This document shows positions 14,294-24,208 of a stretch of DNA of 64,000 nucleotides, in pieces. The position numbers were made by a program, and so were the translations under genes. The notes beneath the pieces were generated by a model. That model was not told the DNA's origin, did no database searches, and worked only from the letters and a program-made list of their open reading frames with translations. Numbering within the stretch: position 1 is the first letter of the stretch; every line of letters starts with the position of its first letter. Source of the DNA: a virus. The DNA lies in the IMG/VR virus record IMGVR_UViG_3300046516_001816, positions 220,984 through 284,983 of that record. The stretch is one strand, 5' to 3'.

Positions 14294-16138
14294 ATGAAGC
14301 AAGAACAATTTGTGGTTGCAAAGCAGGAATTCGAAATGGGTCTGGTCGGTCAGTTCTGCTGGGCTGAGTTCCGCGACAATATGAAGGCGGTCGCTGTCGA
14401 CGAAGACCAGATGGAAAAGTGGTTCGACTGGCTCGCGAACCTGATGGCCAATGACATGACGGGCGCGGATGACGACGGTTTCCGGCCGCAGGAATTCGAG
14501 TACAAGCTCGACGTCGAAATCATGTATCGCGATGAAGCGAAAGAAAATTCGGACGAAGTCGATGTCTCGAAAGCGGGACTGGTGCTGCGTCTGGTGCCGA
14601 TGAGCGAGCGCGTGCAGGCAGTGATCCAAGAAGGCATGAGCATGACCGCGTTTCGTTGGCCGGTGATCAACAATGAGGGCGTGTTGATGATCGAAGCGTT
14701 CAGCTACGACATGCTCAGGTATGCGCGGCCGGTCGTCTCGAAACTGGTGCAGGGAGTGCAGGCGCCGGCGACCATGGCCGAAGACACGCTGGTGCAAGAG
14801 CGCGATCCGGATTGGGGTGAAGAGCCGGCAAGCCAGAAGAAACTGACGACGCGTCCGGTGTTTGGCTGGCTGAAGGAAGCCCTCACCAAGGGCGTGGTCT
14901 CGTACGAGGATTTGAAGGAGCTCCTCAAGCAGCCGCTGTTCTTCAGTCTGGCTCACAAGGAAGACACGTATGTTTCGTTCTTCCGCAAGCTGGACAAGTA
15001 TCTCGAAGGTGAATTCCCGGTGCTGAACAAGGAGCGCCCGCTCTTTGGTCTGCGTTTTTCCAACACTCAGGAGACCATGTATGGTCTGCTCACCATCACG
15101 TACCACTCGCAGCGTCACGACGCCGACGTCAAACGCAATACGCTGAACGTACTCTGCCCGCTATCCTGGGGCAATGACGCCGATTGGCCGGTGATCATCG
15201 ATCCGGAAGTGTCGTTCCAGCCGATGCACTACACAGGCACGTTGGCCGAACACGCGGCCACCGAAGTGCGCTTCAGTCTGCAACGCGCAGCGAGCCGCAT
15301 CAACCTGGAAGCACCGGTAGTGGATCAGCTGCAAAGCTTCCTGAACGACGGTACGTTGGCGCAGATTATCGATCGCCGTCTGGTGGAAGCCAATATCCAC
15401 CATGAAGTGAAAAGCGTCTTCGTGCAGCCGAAGGGAAGTTTTACCTACGTGCAAACCGAAGAGCCGCTGCAATTCCATGCTCAGGCGTTCTTCTTCCCCG
15501 CTCATGAGCCCTCGTGGGAGCCGAACGAAGCGATCGCACTCCTGGATCTGGTGATGGACTACACGGAGCCGTTTTTCGTGTGGCGCCATGACGCGGGGCA
15601 GGTGGAATTGTTGGAGCGCAAGCCGAGCAGCGACAAACATGCGGGTGTGTCGCAGACGCTGAAGTTCTCGGTGGGCGACGGAGCGAAGTTCCAGACCATG
15701 GCGGATCCTGCCCAGCAGGCTGAGAGCACGATGGATCTGAACGCACTGCGCGCCCAAGCGGCCAAGCATGCGATGGAAAGCAGTGCCAATGCTCGCCCCA
15801 TCGTCGGTCAGGCCGCGATGCCGATGGAAGCCGTGCATCAGGGTTTTGACATCGCCCTGGAAATGACCTTCCTGGATTCGCGTGTGCCCTATCCGGTGCT
15901 CAATGCCTTTATGGGTTTGTTCCCGGATCTGTTTGTAAAGTATGCGCGACTGCTGGAAGAGCTTAGCTATCGTGGCGTGCAGATCAATCAGGAACCGGTG
16001 ATGCTGGAACTGAGGGGGCAAGTCAGTGACATCCTGGGCGATCAGAAGACGGAGGTGGTGTTGCGGCTGGTCTGCGTCGATGTGTCCGATGATAGTATCG
16101 GCTCGTCGGTGGATGTGAAGTACTGTTTCAAGCGTTAA
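14294..16138 (+). CDS. large unknown protein, 614 aa
   Basis: ATG 14294 sits behind AAACCAAGGAGTCGTACAA; an in-frame ATG at 14246 would make that motif part of the coding sequence and is less likely. Soluble and acidic, with no membrane segment or nucleotide-binding loop. A short low-complexity Ala-rich stretch occurs near residue 500. It has its own promoter-like region and terminator, so it may be strongly expressed. I cannot assign a function. Confidence 0.75.
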   Translation: MKQEQFVVAKQEFEMGLVGQFCWAEFRDNMKAVAVDEDQMEKWFDWLANLMANDMTGADDDGFRPQEFEYKLDVEIMYRDEAKENSDEVDVSKAGLVLRLVPMSERVQAVIQEGMSMTAFRWPVINNEGVLMIEAFSYDMLRYARPVVSKLVQGVQAPATMAEDTLVQERDPDWGEEPASQKKLTTRPVFGWLKEALTKGVVSYEDLKELLKQPLFFSLAHKEDTYVSFFRKLDKYLEGEFPVLNKERPLFGLRFSNTQETMYGLLTITYHSQRHDADVKRNTLNVLCPLSWGNDADWPVIIDPEVSFQPMHYTGTLAEHAATEVRFSLQRAASRINLEAPVVDQLQSFLNDGTLAQIIDRRLVEANIHHEVKSVFVQPKGSFTYVQTEEPLQFHAQAFFFPAHEPSWEPNEAIALLDLVMDYTEPFFVWRHDAGQVELLERKPSSDKHAGVSQTLKFSVGDGAKFQTMADPAQQAESTMDLNALRAQAAKHAMESSANARPIVGQAAMPMEAVHQGFDIALEMTFLDSRVPYPVLNAFMGLFPDLFVKYARLLEELSYRGVQINQEPVMLELRGQVSDILGDQKTEVVLRLVCVDVSDDSIGSSVDVKYCFKR

Positions 16139-16148
16139 CGCGCGCTGG

Positions 16149-16179
16149 GCCCCGGGCTTCGGCTCGGGGCTGTATGCCG
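16149..16179 (+). terminator. TTCG hairpin with TGTATGCCG tail
   Basis: GCCCCGGGC-TTCG-GCTCGGGGC followed by TGTATGCCG, without a T run. Confidence 0.65.
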
Positions 16180-16257
16180 TTGGGTAGTTTTGTCCACCCC
16201 CGAGATCGTATGAAAAGGGGGTAAATATTATCTTACAACAAACCAAAGGAAACGAAC

Positions 16258-16833
16258 ATGTCCCACTCTCTCGAAAGTCAACACCTGGTGGAAGTCGATA
16301 AGCTTCTGAAGCTGTCGATGAGCGGAAGCTGGTTCTTTAAGAATCAGATGCAGGACTATGCAGACGAAAGCGAAATCGCTGAAATCGCCAAGCGCCTGGA
16401 TACGCTCTACGACCAGGGCGTGAAACACAACGCGGGTCGCAGCTTTAACCCGAAGTACCAGTTCCATCGGGTCGCCGATATGGACACGCAGACCCCCAAG
16501 GTCTACTTGCAATTGCTGCTGCCGGGCAACCATTTCAACGCTGCCAAGTTGGTCGGCGAGATTTGCCTGCATCTGAGTCTCGAAGACCACGGATGCATCC
16601 GACTCTCGCTGCCGCTGGAAACGGCTGCGCAGAAGTTGGCACGGGAGCATCACTGGAAGGTGTCAGAGGCTGAGTTGGAGGCACTCACCACGCTCATCGA
16701 AGCAGCAAAAGCGCTCCAGGACCTGGGCAGTAAGAATCTGCCCGTGACGCTGGATGTCGGTCGCGACGGTGTGAAGATCAGCACCGGCTATTATAATCCG
16801 GTTGACCAAGTGCGGGCTGCACTCGCTCGCTAG
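16258..16833 (+). CDS. unknown protein, 191 aa
   Basis: ATG after ACAAACCAAAGGAAACGAAC. Soluble, with a helical N-terminal half. Its segment ending IRLSLPLET loosely resembles IYASLPLTT in the next gene, so the two may be distant relatives. Function unknown. Confidence 0.7.
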   Translation: MSHSLESQHLVEVDKLLKLSMSGSWFFKNQMQDYADESEIAEIAKRLDTLYDQGVKHNAGRSFNPKYQFHRVADMDTQTPKVYLQLLLPGNHFNAAKLVGEICLHLSLEDHGCIRLSLPLETAAQKLAREHHWKVSEAELEALTTLIEAAKALQDLGSKNLPVTLDVGRDGVKISTGYYNPVDQVRAALAR

Positions 16834-16885
16834 GTTGACCACTTTCAACCATTCGGCCATGATTACCAGAAAGGCGCAGTACTTC

Positions 16886-17248
16886 ATGACCCTGGAGCAG
16901 TTCGAGCAATCGATCATCCAGGGTCTGGTGAAAAACAACACGGACTACCAGACGATCGTTACTGCTTTGAATAGCCTGATCGCCCAAGTCCAAGCCGCCC
17001 TTCCGGCCGTCACGTTGCACTTTGCTGCCATCGCGTATAACGATGGGACGGGTCAACTGGTGATGCAGTTGGAAGTCGGACATGCACTGTCCTCCCGCGT
17101 GATGCACTGGGATGCCGCGATCCTGATGAATGCCTATCTGGAGTCCGGTACGATTTACGCGAGCTTACCACTCACGACGAAGTTGTATACGCCGAATGCC
17201 TCGCCCATCAGCAGTGACGTGACGGGCTTGGCTCCGCAGTCCAATTAA
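16886..17248 (+). CDS. unknown protein, 120 aa
   Basis: ATG 16886 is preferred because AGAAAGG lies upstream; ATG 16859 has none. A soluble alpha/beta-looking protein with LYTPNASPISSD near its end. A hairpin with the CTTTATGCCG tail follows. It may be a distant paralogue of the preceding gene. Function unknown. Confidence 0.6.
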   Translation: MTLEQFEQSIIQGLVKNNTDYQTIVTALNSLIAQVQAALPAVTLHFAAIAYNDGTGQLVMQLEVGHALSSRVMHWDAAILMNAYLESGTIYASLPLTTKLYTPNASPISSDVTGLAPQSN

Positions 17249-17254
17249 GCTTTA

Positions 17255-17286
17255 CCCAGGGGCTGCGGCTCCTGGGCTTTATGCCG
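17255..17286 (+). terminator. hairpin with CTTTATGCCG tail
   Basis: CCCAGG-G-GC-TGC-GGC-T-CCTGGG followed by CTTTATGCCG. Confidence 0.7.
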
Positions 17287-17316
17287 TCTAATTAATCTAA
17301 ACCAAGGAGTAGAATC

Positions 17317-17553
17317 ATGGAAGACTATTTCGTGTTGTGCATTGGCGCCGGCTTTGTGTTGGGCTTGTTGGCCATCTGGTTGAAAGCATTCTGGTGGGAT
17401 CCCCGCCAGCGTAACAAGAAGATTCAGCAGCGCTTGTGTGAAGCCGTCCGGAATATCCCGGGCAAGATGCATCCCGATTGCTACCACCACGGCTGCCGTG
17501 GTCAGGGGCATTGCTTTCGCTGTGTGACGATGGCGAAACTGGATGCGCAGTAA
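17317..17553 (+). CDS. membrane protein with Cys/His-rich cytoplasmic tail
   Basis: 78 residues behind CTAAACCAAGGAGTAGAATC. Residues 5-25 are a membrane helix (FVLCIGAGFVLGLLAIWL). After a basic stretch comes a compact Cys/His cluster (HPDCYHHGCRGQGHCFRC), which could bind zinc or another metal. The combination of a single helix and a metal-binding tail is unusual for so short a protein. Function unknown. Confidence 0.6.
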   Translation: MEDYFVLCIGAGFVLGLLAIWLKAFWWDPRQRNKKIQQRLCEAVRNIPGKMHPDCYHHGCRGQGHCFRCVTMAKLDAQ

Positions 17554-17633
17554 CGATCTCAGTGCGGGAGACCAGAGCCCCAGAGAGGGCCGTAGTAACC
17601 TTAGTGCCTGAGAGGCAGTAAGCAAGTGCAAGA

Positions 17634-17688
17634 CGGCATAAAGCCCTCCCCGCAAGGGGAGGGCCTATGCTTAGCCTTCTTTTTTTGG
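17634..17688. terminator. bidirectional terminator between convergent genes
   Basis: CGGCATA-AA-GCCCTCCCC-GCAA-GGGGAGGGC-CTATGC, then a T-rich tract. Reading either strand gives a hairpin followed by TATGC(CG). It lies between the convergent genes 17317-17553 and 17701-20238. Confidence 0.75.
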
Positions 17689-17700
17689 TTTCAAACCCAA

Positions 17701-20238
17701 TTACTTCTTGAAGGCACGTGCAAAACGGGAACCAAAGGACTGCGGATCGATGCTTTCCGTTGCCGGCGCTTCTTCTGCATCCACTTGCTCCTGGTACTCC
17801 GCCAGCGCTTGCTGCATTTGCGCCACCAGGTTCTTCACCGCTTCCTTGGCCACGCCGTGCTTCTCAGGACTGTCCGCATCCTTCAGCAACTTCTGCTGTT
17901 GGTCGTGCGCGTCATTGAGTCGCTTCATGCGCTTGGCGTGCTTGGTGTGGATGTCCTCACCTTCGCTTTCACCTTCCGCTTCGCCTTCCGCCTTTTCCGC
18001 AGCGGGCGTCACGTCATCCGAAGCATTGGTGGCCGGCGCTGCGTCGGCCGGGGGCGCTTCGTCGTGGTTTTCCATCGACACCACTTTTTCCTTGCCCGTG
18101 AAGTTGTAGAGCGTCCGAGCCGCTTCGTCACTGTGCGACGAATGACGATGGGTGATCTTCAGGCTGTCGCCCGATTCTTCCGCCGTCGCGTACTCGTTCT
18201 TCTCTTCATCTTCCTTGACCAGGTATTGCAGCTTCGGGCCGTTCATGCGCACATCCACGATCCGACCGACACCAGCGACGTGCTGGCCCTTATGGAACTT
18301 GGCCTCGTCGAGGTTTTCCAGTGCCGGATGCGAGAGGTTGAACTTCTGACGAATGTTGAACTCTTCGTGCGCCTGTTCTTGCTTGAGCGCCTTGAACTTC
18401 GCTTCGTCATGCGCTGCGGCTTTCAGCTTGGCTTCGTACTTCACGTGCAGGGCGTCGAGCGCTTCGTCCATCTTGCGGATGTTTTCTTGCGCGTCTTCGT
18501 CCCGACCTTCGGTAGCGACTTCATGCTTGTCTGCCATCGTGAGCGGCCAGAGGTCATGGCCACGCAGTTCTCGGCTCAGACGGCTCAGATGCGCCTTGAC
18601 GACTTCCAGGCGGGCGCCCGTTGCGTGGGCTTCTTCAGCCTTCAGCTTGTCGTACTGGTGCTTCGTCTGCTCGTACTTGGCCTTCATCGCCGGCGACGGC
18701 TCTTCGTAATCTTCCGTGGAGACTTGCTTGCGATCAGCGTTGTACATCGCACGCAGGGCCAGGTAGTTACAGTACTTCGCGGCACGCAACGAACGCGCCG
18801 CTTCACCATGCACCGGCTTCTGGATCGCACGACGCAGCGCATTGGCAAACGCCATGATCTGCTCAAACACGTGGCAGGCTTCCTGGAATTCGTTCCAGCC
18901 CTTGTTCGCGCCATCCCGGTCGGTCTTCTCGAGCTTGATCAGCTCTTCAACCACGTCGTCCGAGCTGTTGTTCGCGCGTTCGATTGCTGCATCGAGCTCG
19001 TCCATCACGCGCACGATTTCACGCTCGTAACCCACGCAGGCGCGCACGTTGTCGAGGTAAGCTTCGGCGATGTCAAGCACCGTCTCGATTTCCTTGACCT
19101 TGAACGTAAACGCCATTTCCTTGGTGGACGTGAGCGCTGCCGTCGGCAAGGCTGTCGACAGCTTGTGCACGCCGTACATCATCGTGCCGATGCCGGGTGC
19201 GGCCACGTTCAGGGCGGTGGCGCCCGCTGCTGAAGACACTGCGCCAGAAGCCCGCAGGAACTTCATGTTGTTCGAGCCTTTGTAGCCGACGTGCTTGGCA
19301 CCGGCCATCTCGGCCATACGCGGCATTGCCTTGTAGGTCGTGGCCGGCGGCAGCTTGCGCGTGCGCGGTGCTTGGGCGTGCAGCTGCGCTGCCCCCAGGA
19401 GTTCCTGGCTGTGGTACTTCGAATCGAAGAGTTCGACCGGGGTCTTGAGCTTTTCGACTTGGCTAGCCATCTTGATGATGTCGCCCGAGCGCTTGAAGTT
19501 CGCGCTGCGCAGGATCGACGCCAGCGACTTCATTTCCTGCATCACGGCCTTCGGGTACTGCGTGAGGATGTACTTCGAGACCTTCACGTCTTCCTTCAGG
19601 GCCTCGAGCAGCTTGCCGGAACCGAGCAGCTTGCCCACCGTCGGGTCTTGCGTGCCCTTGGCGAAGAAGTAGAGCAGGCCGTTGGCGCCCACCGAGACGT
19701 CCGCACCGAGATCCACTTCCTTCTTGACGTCGACCCAGTGACGGGAATTCTCGAGCGTCTTCTTCTCGTACTTCGCGGTGATCTCCGACGTGGTGCGCAG
19801 GAACTCGCCGATCAGGTCCTTGTGGTGCTTGAAGCCCAACACGAACTCTTGCACGACGTTGTTCAGGAAGTTCTTGAAGCTTTCCAGCGCAATCGTGGAC
19901 TGCGCTTCGATCGAGATCGTTTCGACGTCTTCGAGGGCCGGCATCGTGAGTTCACGACCCATGCGGCGCGCTTGTTGCTGGACCGCGTGACGGATCAGAC
20001 CGAGGGCGACGGCATTGCATTCGCCGCAGTTGATCATCGAGGCGAGCTGGTCCGAGTGGTCTCGGATCGCTTCGAGCGCTTGCGACTGCACTTCGCTGTC
20101 TTCGAACTGGGCATCGCAGGCTTCTGCATACGAACCGAGCGCCGAATCCCCGCCTTCAGGCAGGTCGTCGTCCAGATTCTCCAACGTCAGACCCTTGCTG
20201 CCGTGGGCCGCCTTGTGGGCGAGGAGTGTGAAGTCCAT
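17701..20238 (-). CDS. large alpha-helical protein, possible internal virion protein
   Basis: 845 residues, predominantly helical, with long Lys/Glu/Ala-rich heptad-like stretches and an acidic Ala/Glu-rich linker near residues 720-765. A Gly/Ala-rich hydrophobic segment lies near residues 325-370. No enzyme motif. In jumbo phages long helical proteins near capsid and replication genes are often internal head or inner-body proteins. That role, and possible processing at S-x-E sites, is inference. Confidence 0.6.
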   Translation of the reverse strand: MDFTLLAHKAAHGSKGLTLENLDDDLPEGGDSALGSYAEACDAQFEDSEVQSQALEAIRDHSDQLASMINCGECNAVALGLIRHAVQQQARRMGRELTMPALEDVETISIEAQSTIALESFKNFLNNVVQEFVLGFKHHKDLIGEFLRTTSEITAKYEKKTLENSRHWVDVKKEVDLGADVSVGANGLLYFFAKGTQDPTVGKLLGSGKLLEALKEDVKVSKYILTQYPKAVMQEMKSLASILRSANFKRSGDIIKMASQVEKLKTPVELFDSKYHSQELLGAAQLHAQAPRTRKLPPATTYKAMPRMAEMAGAKHVGYKGSNNMKFLRASGAVSSAAGATALNVAAPGIGTMMYGVHKLSTALPTAALTSTKEMAFTFKVKEIETVLDIAEAYLDNVRACVGYEREIVRVMDELDAAIERANNSSDDVVEELIKLEKTDRDGANKGWNEFQEACHVFEQIMAFANALRRAIQKPVHGEAARSLRAAKYCNYLALRAMYNADRKQVSTEDYEEPSPAMKAKYEQTKHQYDKLKAEEAHATGARLEVVKAHLSRLSRELRGHDLWPLTMADKHEVATEGRDEDAQENIRKMDEALDALHVKYEAKLKAAAHDEAKFKALKQEQAHEEFNIRQKFNLSHPALENLDEAKFHKGQHVAGVGRIVDVRMNGPKLQYLVKEDEEKNEYATAEESGDSLKITHRHSSHSDEAARTLYNFTGKEKVVSMENHDEAPPADAAPATNASDDVTPAAEKAEGEAEGESEGEDIHTKHAKRMKRLNDAHDQQQKLLKDADSPEKHGVAKEAVKNLVAQMQQALAEYQEQVDAEEAPATESIDPQSFGSRFARAFKK

Positions 20239-20290
20239 TATAAGCTCTTGTCGGAATTGTTAATAGGGTGACAACTGCATGTCAAAAGAT

Positions 20291-22384
20291 TTACCACAAT
20301 GCCCAAAACGGATCCAGCTCTTCGGTAAAGAAACCTTCCTCGGTAATGCCTTCCATGGCCATGCATTGATCGAACTCATCCATGACCACGCTGGTGATCG
20401 TTTCATAGTGCGCATGCTGAGCACCGGTGGGCATCTCGTCATACGCTTCGACCGCGATCAGGTTGGCGTTTTCAAAGCCCAGGATCTCATCGACCTGCTG
20501 GCGCGACCAGTTCATGATGTCGATCGTGCGACTAGAGATATTGGGTTCCTCGCCGGTATCCAAGACCACATCCCAAATCGTCACGTTTTCATCTTGCCCG
20601 AGTCGTTTCACCCGCGCCACCGCCTGATCGTATTCAAACGAGCGAAACGGCGAGTTCATCATGATCTCTTCGTTCGCCATGATCAAGGGCACCGCCGAGG
20701 AGAGCGACTGGTAAGTGGCAATCATCGGGTTGGCGTCTTCTGAGTTCTTATACTCAGTGACCATCGAGGCCAACTCATTGTTGGTTTCCCCGTACACGCG
20801 CAACGGATGGTAGCCCTTCGCCTTCAGGTAATCGCCCGCGGCATCTACCGCCCCCACGTAACTGGTAAAGATCAGCGTCTTTTTCAGCGCCTCATCGATG
20901 ATCTTCTCCAGCCCCATATGCGGGACCATGTCCATGATGCACTGCCCGCGCTTCTTACCGAGCACCTGTCCGAGCGCTTCGCCCTGCACCTTGAGCTTAT
21001 AGTACTTGACCACGGACTTGGAGGCCTTCAGGTCTTCCCTCAGCTTCTTGGGCAACGCCGGCTGAATCACGCTGCGCTCGTACTTGTTGCACCAGACCGC
21101 GGCTTCCTTGTGCAGCTTCGGATCGTAGCCCCGGCGAATCGACTTCATGAACTTTTCGTATTGCTTGAACTGGTCTTTCTGTTCGGAAGTGATAAGGGTG
21201 CGGTAGAAGGCGTCGATGGCGGCTTCATACATCCGTTCGTACACGCGCATATTGGTTCGGTAGTGCTGGACGCGCTCGTCGATGAATTTGCGCATCTCCC
21301 CACGAATCGAAGCAAGCGTGTAATCTTTGCCATTGGGAATCTCCACTTTGAGCGACACGTGCTTGACATCAATCTTGACGACCTGGTTGCTGTCGACCTT
21401 GTACGTGACCTTGCCCAGCCGATGCGCCAGCACGTCGTTGGCCCGTGCACTGTTCTTGCCATAGATCGCCTGGAAGCGACGCTGAGCATCCTCATCGAAC
21501 ATGGAGTCAATGGTGCGGAACAACGGCGCCATTTCGCCGCCAATGGCCTTCACGGGGGTGCCCGACTCCCACAGCACGTACTGACAGCGTGTGCGGTTGC
21601 AGAGCTCAATAAAGAGCTGCGTGCGCAAGGCTTCCATTTCATTCATACCGTGCGACTCGTCCAACAGAATCACGGGCTTGTTCCAGTGCTGCGTCTTGGC
21701 AAACTCCAGGAACTTAGGCAGGTAGTCGTAATGGACGATATAGAACTTCTTGCCGCGCACGGGCGGCGTGCCCATCTGCGAATGCCAATACGCCTGGGGA
21801 CGTTTAAACAACTCGACCACCGTGTCTTCCCAGACTTTCTTCACGGCCCGGGGTGGACACACCACAATCGTGACATCCGCATGCAAGCAGACGGTGAGCG
21901 CACAGCCCATAAAGGTCTTGCCCGTGCCGGGACCCGCGCCCAGCAACGCTCCTTTCAGTCGGAAGCGCGGCACCATCTCGTTGAACCATTTGAGGAACCC
22001 CATCTGGTGGTCCATCGCCGACCATTTCAACTGGTTGAGCTGGCCGAAGTCCAGGATGTCAGGATGCTTGATCAGCGTCTCTTTCATCCAGGTGTGTTCG
22101 TACATCCCCTCGACGACTTTTCGCAGCGCGCGGATATTGTGGCCGCGCTGCTTGTTATTGATAATGCGCGTGAACGCATAGACAATGTCCGGGGCAAAAA
22201 AGCGATTGAAGATAATCTCGTTGGGCGTGACCCGCGTGAACATATGTTCCGCGATCTTGGTCGTCCCCCAGATTTGCGCAATCGTGTTGGCAACCGAGTT
22301 GCCGGGTAAGCCTGTCACTTTAATCTGATCGCCACTTTCTTGGACTTGGATCAGACCGAGTACACGCCGTAAGGACGCGAACAT
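20291..22384 (-). CDS. SNF2-type superfamily 2 helicase/translocase
   Basis: 697 residues. Walker A GAGPGTGKT at 149-157; motif Ia-like VVCPPRAVKKVW; DESH box at 242-245; SGTP at 274-277; a C-terminal RecA domain with TLIFTSYVGAVD and QAVARVKRLGQ, the arginine-finger motif VI of SNF2 enzymes. All ATPase motifs are intact. It should use ATP to move along or remodel DNA during replication, recombination or transcription. It lies downstream of the DnaB-like gene on the same strand. Confidence 0.85.
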   Translation of the reverse strand: MFASLRRVLGLIQVQESGDQIKVTGLPGNSVANTIAQIWGTTKIAEHMFTRVTPNEIIFNRFFAPDIVYAFTRIINNKQRGHNIRALRKVVEGMYEHTWMKETLIKHPDILDFGQLNQLKWSAMDHQMGFLKWFNEMVPRFRLKGALLGAGPGTGKTFMGCALTVCLHADVTIVVCPPRAVKKVWEDTVVELFKRPQAYWHSQMGTPPVRGKKFYIVHYDYLPKFLEFAKTQHWNKPVILLDESHGMNEMEALRTQLFIELCNRTRCQYVLWESGTPVKAIGGEMAPLFRTIDSMFDEDAQRRFQAIYGKNSARANDVLAHRLGKVTYKVDSNQVVKIDVKHVSLKVEIPNGKDYTLASIRGEMRKFIDERVQHYRTNMRVYERMYEAAIDAFYRTLITSEQKDQFKQYEKFMKSIRRGYDPKLHKEAAVWCNKYERSVIQPALPKKLREDLKASKSVVKYYKLKVQGEALGQVLGKKRGQCIMDMVPHMGLEKIIDEALKKTLIFTSYVGAVDAAGDYLKAKGYHPLRVYGETNNELASMVTEYKNSEDANPMIATYQSLSSAVPLIMANEEIMMNSPFRSFEYDQAVARVKRLGQDENVTIWDVVLDTGEEPNISSRTIDIMNWSRQQVDEILGFENANLIAVEAYDEMPTGAQHAHYETITSVVMDEFDQCMAMEGITEEGFFTEELDPFWALW

Positions 22385-22419
22385 ATGAGTTGTCCTTCTT
22401 TTATTTTAGACCAGCCAGC

Positions 22420-22490
22420 CGACATAAACCAGGAGCCAGCCCAGGTAACCCCAAGTAGGAAAGGGTTACCTGGAGCTGACTCCCAACTAG
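22420..22490 (-). terminator. long imperfect hairpin between the two helicase genes
   Basis: GGAG-C-CAGC-C-CCAGGTAACCC pairs with GGGTTACCTGG-A-GCTG-A-CTCC around an 11-base loop. On the minus strand the hairpin is followed by GGTTTATGTCGG, close to the TTTATGCCG tail of other terminators here. It therefore probably terminates or attenuates transcripts leaving the DnaB-like gene. Confidence 0.55.
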
Positions 22491-22528
22491 AACTACTGTT
22501 TCACATTATTTACAAGCGAGTATGTTGC

Positions 22529-24109
22529 TTAGGCTGCCATGGGTGCCCAGAAGGGTGTTTCGTTTGCACTGCCGATCGCCCCACCCCCCACCTTGCGTCG
22601 CGTCGTATCCGCACGGCCCACGTCAAACGTGATGCCCCACTTGGAGAACGGCAGAACGCAGTACAGATCCTTCGGGTTGGTTTGACCGATAATACGATGC
22701 TTGCCACGTTGAACCGTGAGGAACGATTCGCCGTTGACCTTTTCGATGTGAATGAAAATCTCCAGGTCCACTTCCTGGTCAATCTGTTTACAGCCGCGAT
22801 AGTAACCCTTACCCGGCAACTCCTGCACGAAGTCCGCTTTACCGTCTCGGATCATCTGTTTGGCGTCGGTGGACAGCTGATGCGGCGTGACGATCGCGAT
22901 GTTCTTCGCTGACATAAAGTTGCGAATGCGGCGGAACATGTCCTGCACGTCAGTGCCGGTCGGACCCTGGATACAGCCCGTGGTCGGAATCATCGACAGG
23001 TAGTCGAGCATGCACATGTGGATTTCGAAGCCTTCCGCTTCAAACTCCAGAATCTTGTTCTGAATGCTGCGGTAGCTCCACTCCGACGGATTGACGCGCA
23101 GCATCTCCACGTGCCATCCGTTTTCCATCATGCGCTTACTGACGTACGACGCGATCGGCTTGACGAACTCGAGCTTCTCCTCCTCCGACATCGCCTTGAT
23201 TTCTTCCGGCGTCTTCGACGATGTGATCTCGTTGCCGCGGCCGTCATAGTCCATCAGCACTTCGTACATGTACTGGAAGTTCAGTTCCAGGTCATCTTCG
23301 AAGGAGATGCGCAAGAGCATCGGTTTGGCGTCGGGTCGTTTCGGGTTCGGCTCGGGCGTATTGAACAGCGCGACGCCCACAAACGTGCCGAGGCTGAAAC
23401 CGGTCTTGAAGTTGTGTTGCAGCGCGCCGATGACCGTCTCTTGTCCTCGCCGATAGCCGCCGCGCAACATCCGGTTAACACCTTGCCAGCCCGTTTGCAG
23501 AATGCCGCCGCCTTCCTCGTTCTTCTGGATGTTGGAGTAGATCCCCACCATCTCATCCATATTACCGAGGTTCACGCGCTTGGTGATGGCCGGATCGTTG
23601 GTTTCGCGGTCTTGCTGGTAGGGCTCCAGCATCGAGACCGTTTCGGCAATGAACTGCTTCCAGTTATTAATCTGGCCGCGCTGGAACCGGACTTTGTTCG
23701 TTGCTTCAAACAGAATCTTCTGCGCTTCTTCCTCACGAATGTGCTCGTGCAAGAACCGTTGCAGATTGACGGTGACCTTCTTCGTTTTGGCGTCGGTGAG
23801 TTCCTTATCGATACCATCCACAAATGTCTGGTACAGCGTCTCGTCTTCGGAGCAGTCGACTTTGAGCTGTTGCAGCAAATCGGTGGATTCGTGTTCGTAG
23901 TCCAACGGCATCTCGCACATCTTCAATGCCGTCTTTTTCAGCGCGACAATCACATCCCGCTCGTGGTCCAGACCAATGTTGACTTGGGGGTCCTTGATGG
24001 TATTCAGGATGCCACGAACCAGCCCCGAGGAGTTCTCACTCGAACTCGGCAGCTGTGACTCGCGGTAGAGCAAGGTGATCGCCTTCACCAGGAGTAGCTT
24101 ATGGTTCAT
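22529..24109 (-). CDS. DnaB-like replicative helicase (RecA-fold)
   Basis: 526 residues. A helical N-terminal domain (1-190) precedes a RecA-like core. The phosphate loop is divergent, GALQHNFKTG at 228-237, keeping the Lys-Thr pair. MCMLDYLSMI at 365-374 is the Walker B strand as in DnaB (LDYL), and PHQLS near 409-413 fits the DnaB H4 region. An insertion of about 60 residues follows the first beta strands. It should unwind DNA at the phage fork. Confidence 0.75.
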   Translation of the reverse strand: MNHKLLLVKAITLLYRESQLPSSSENSSGLVRGILNTIKDPQVNIGLDHERDVIVALKKTALKMCEMPLDYEHESTDLLQQLKVDCSEDETLYQTFVDGIDKELTDAKTKKVTVNLQRFLHEHIREEEAQKILFEATNKVRFQRGQINNWKQFIAETVSMLEPYQQDRETNDPAITKRVNLGNMDEMVGIYSNIQKNEEGGGILQTGWQGVNRMLRGGYRRGQETVIGALQHNFKTGFSLGTFVGVALFNTPEPNPKRPDAKPMLLRISFEDDLELNFQYMYEVLMDYDGRGNEITSSKTPEEIKAMSEEEKLEFVKPIASYVSKRMMENGWHVEMLRVNPSEWSYRSIQNKILEFEAEGFEIHMCMLDYLSMIPTTGCIQGPTGTDVQDMFRRIRNFMSAKNIAIVTPHQLSTDAKQMIRDGKADFVQELPGKGYYRGCKQIDQEVDLEIFIHIEKVNGESFLTVQRGKHRIIGQTNPKDLYCVLPFSKWGITFDVGRADTTRRKVGGGAIGSANETPFWAPMAA

Positions 24110-24208
24110 GTTGTTTGCTTATAAATAATGTGATAACTTCATTTCCGGGGACATAGTGTTGTCCTCGTGTGTTTTTTCTTACTGCACATCCTCTACGGAG
24201 CCAGACAC

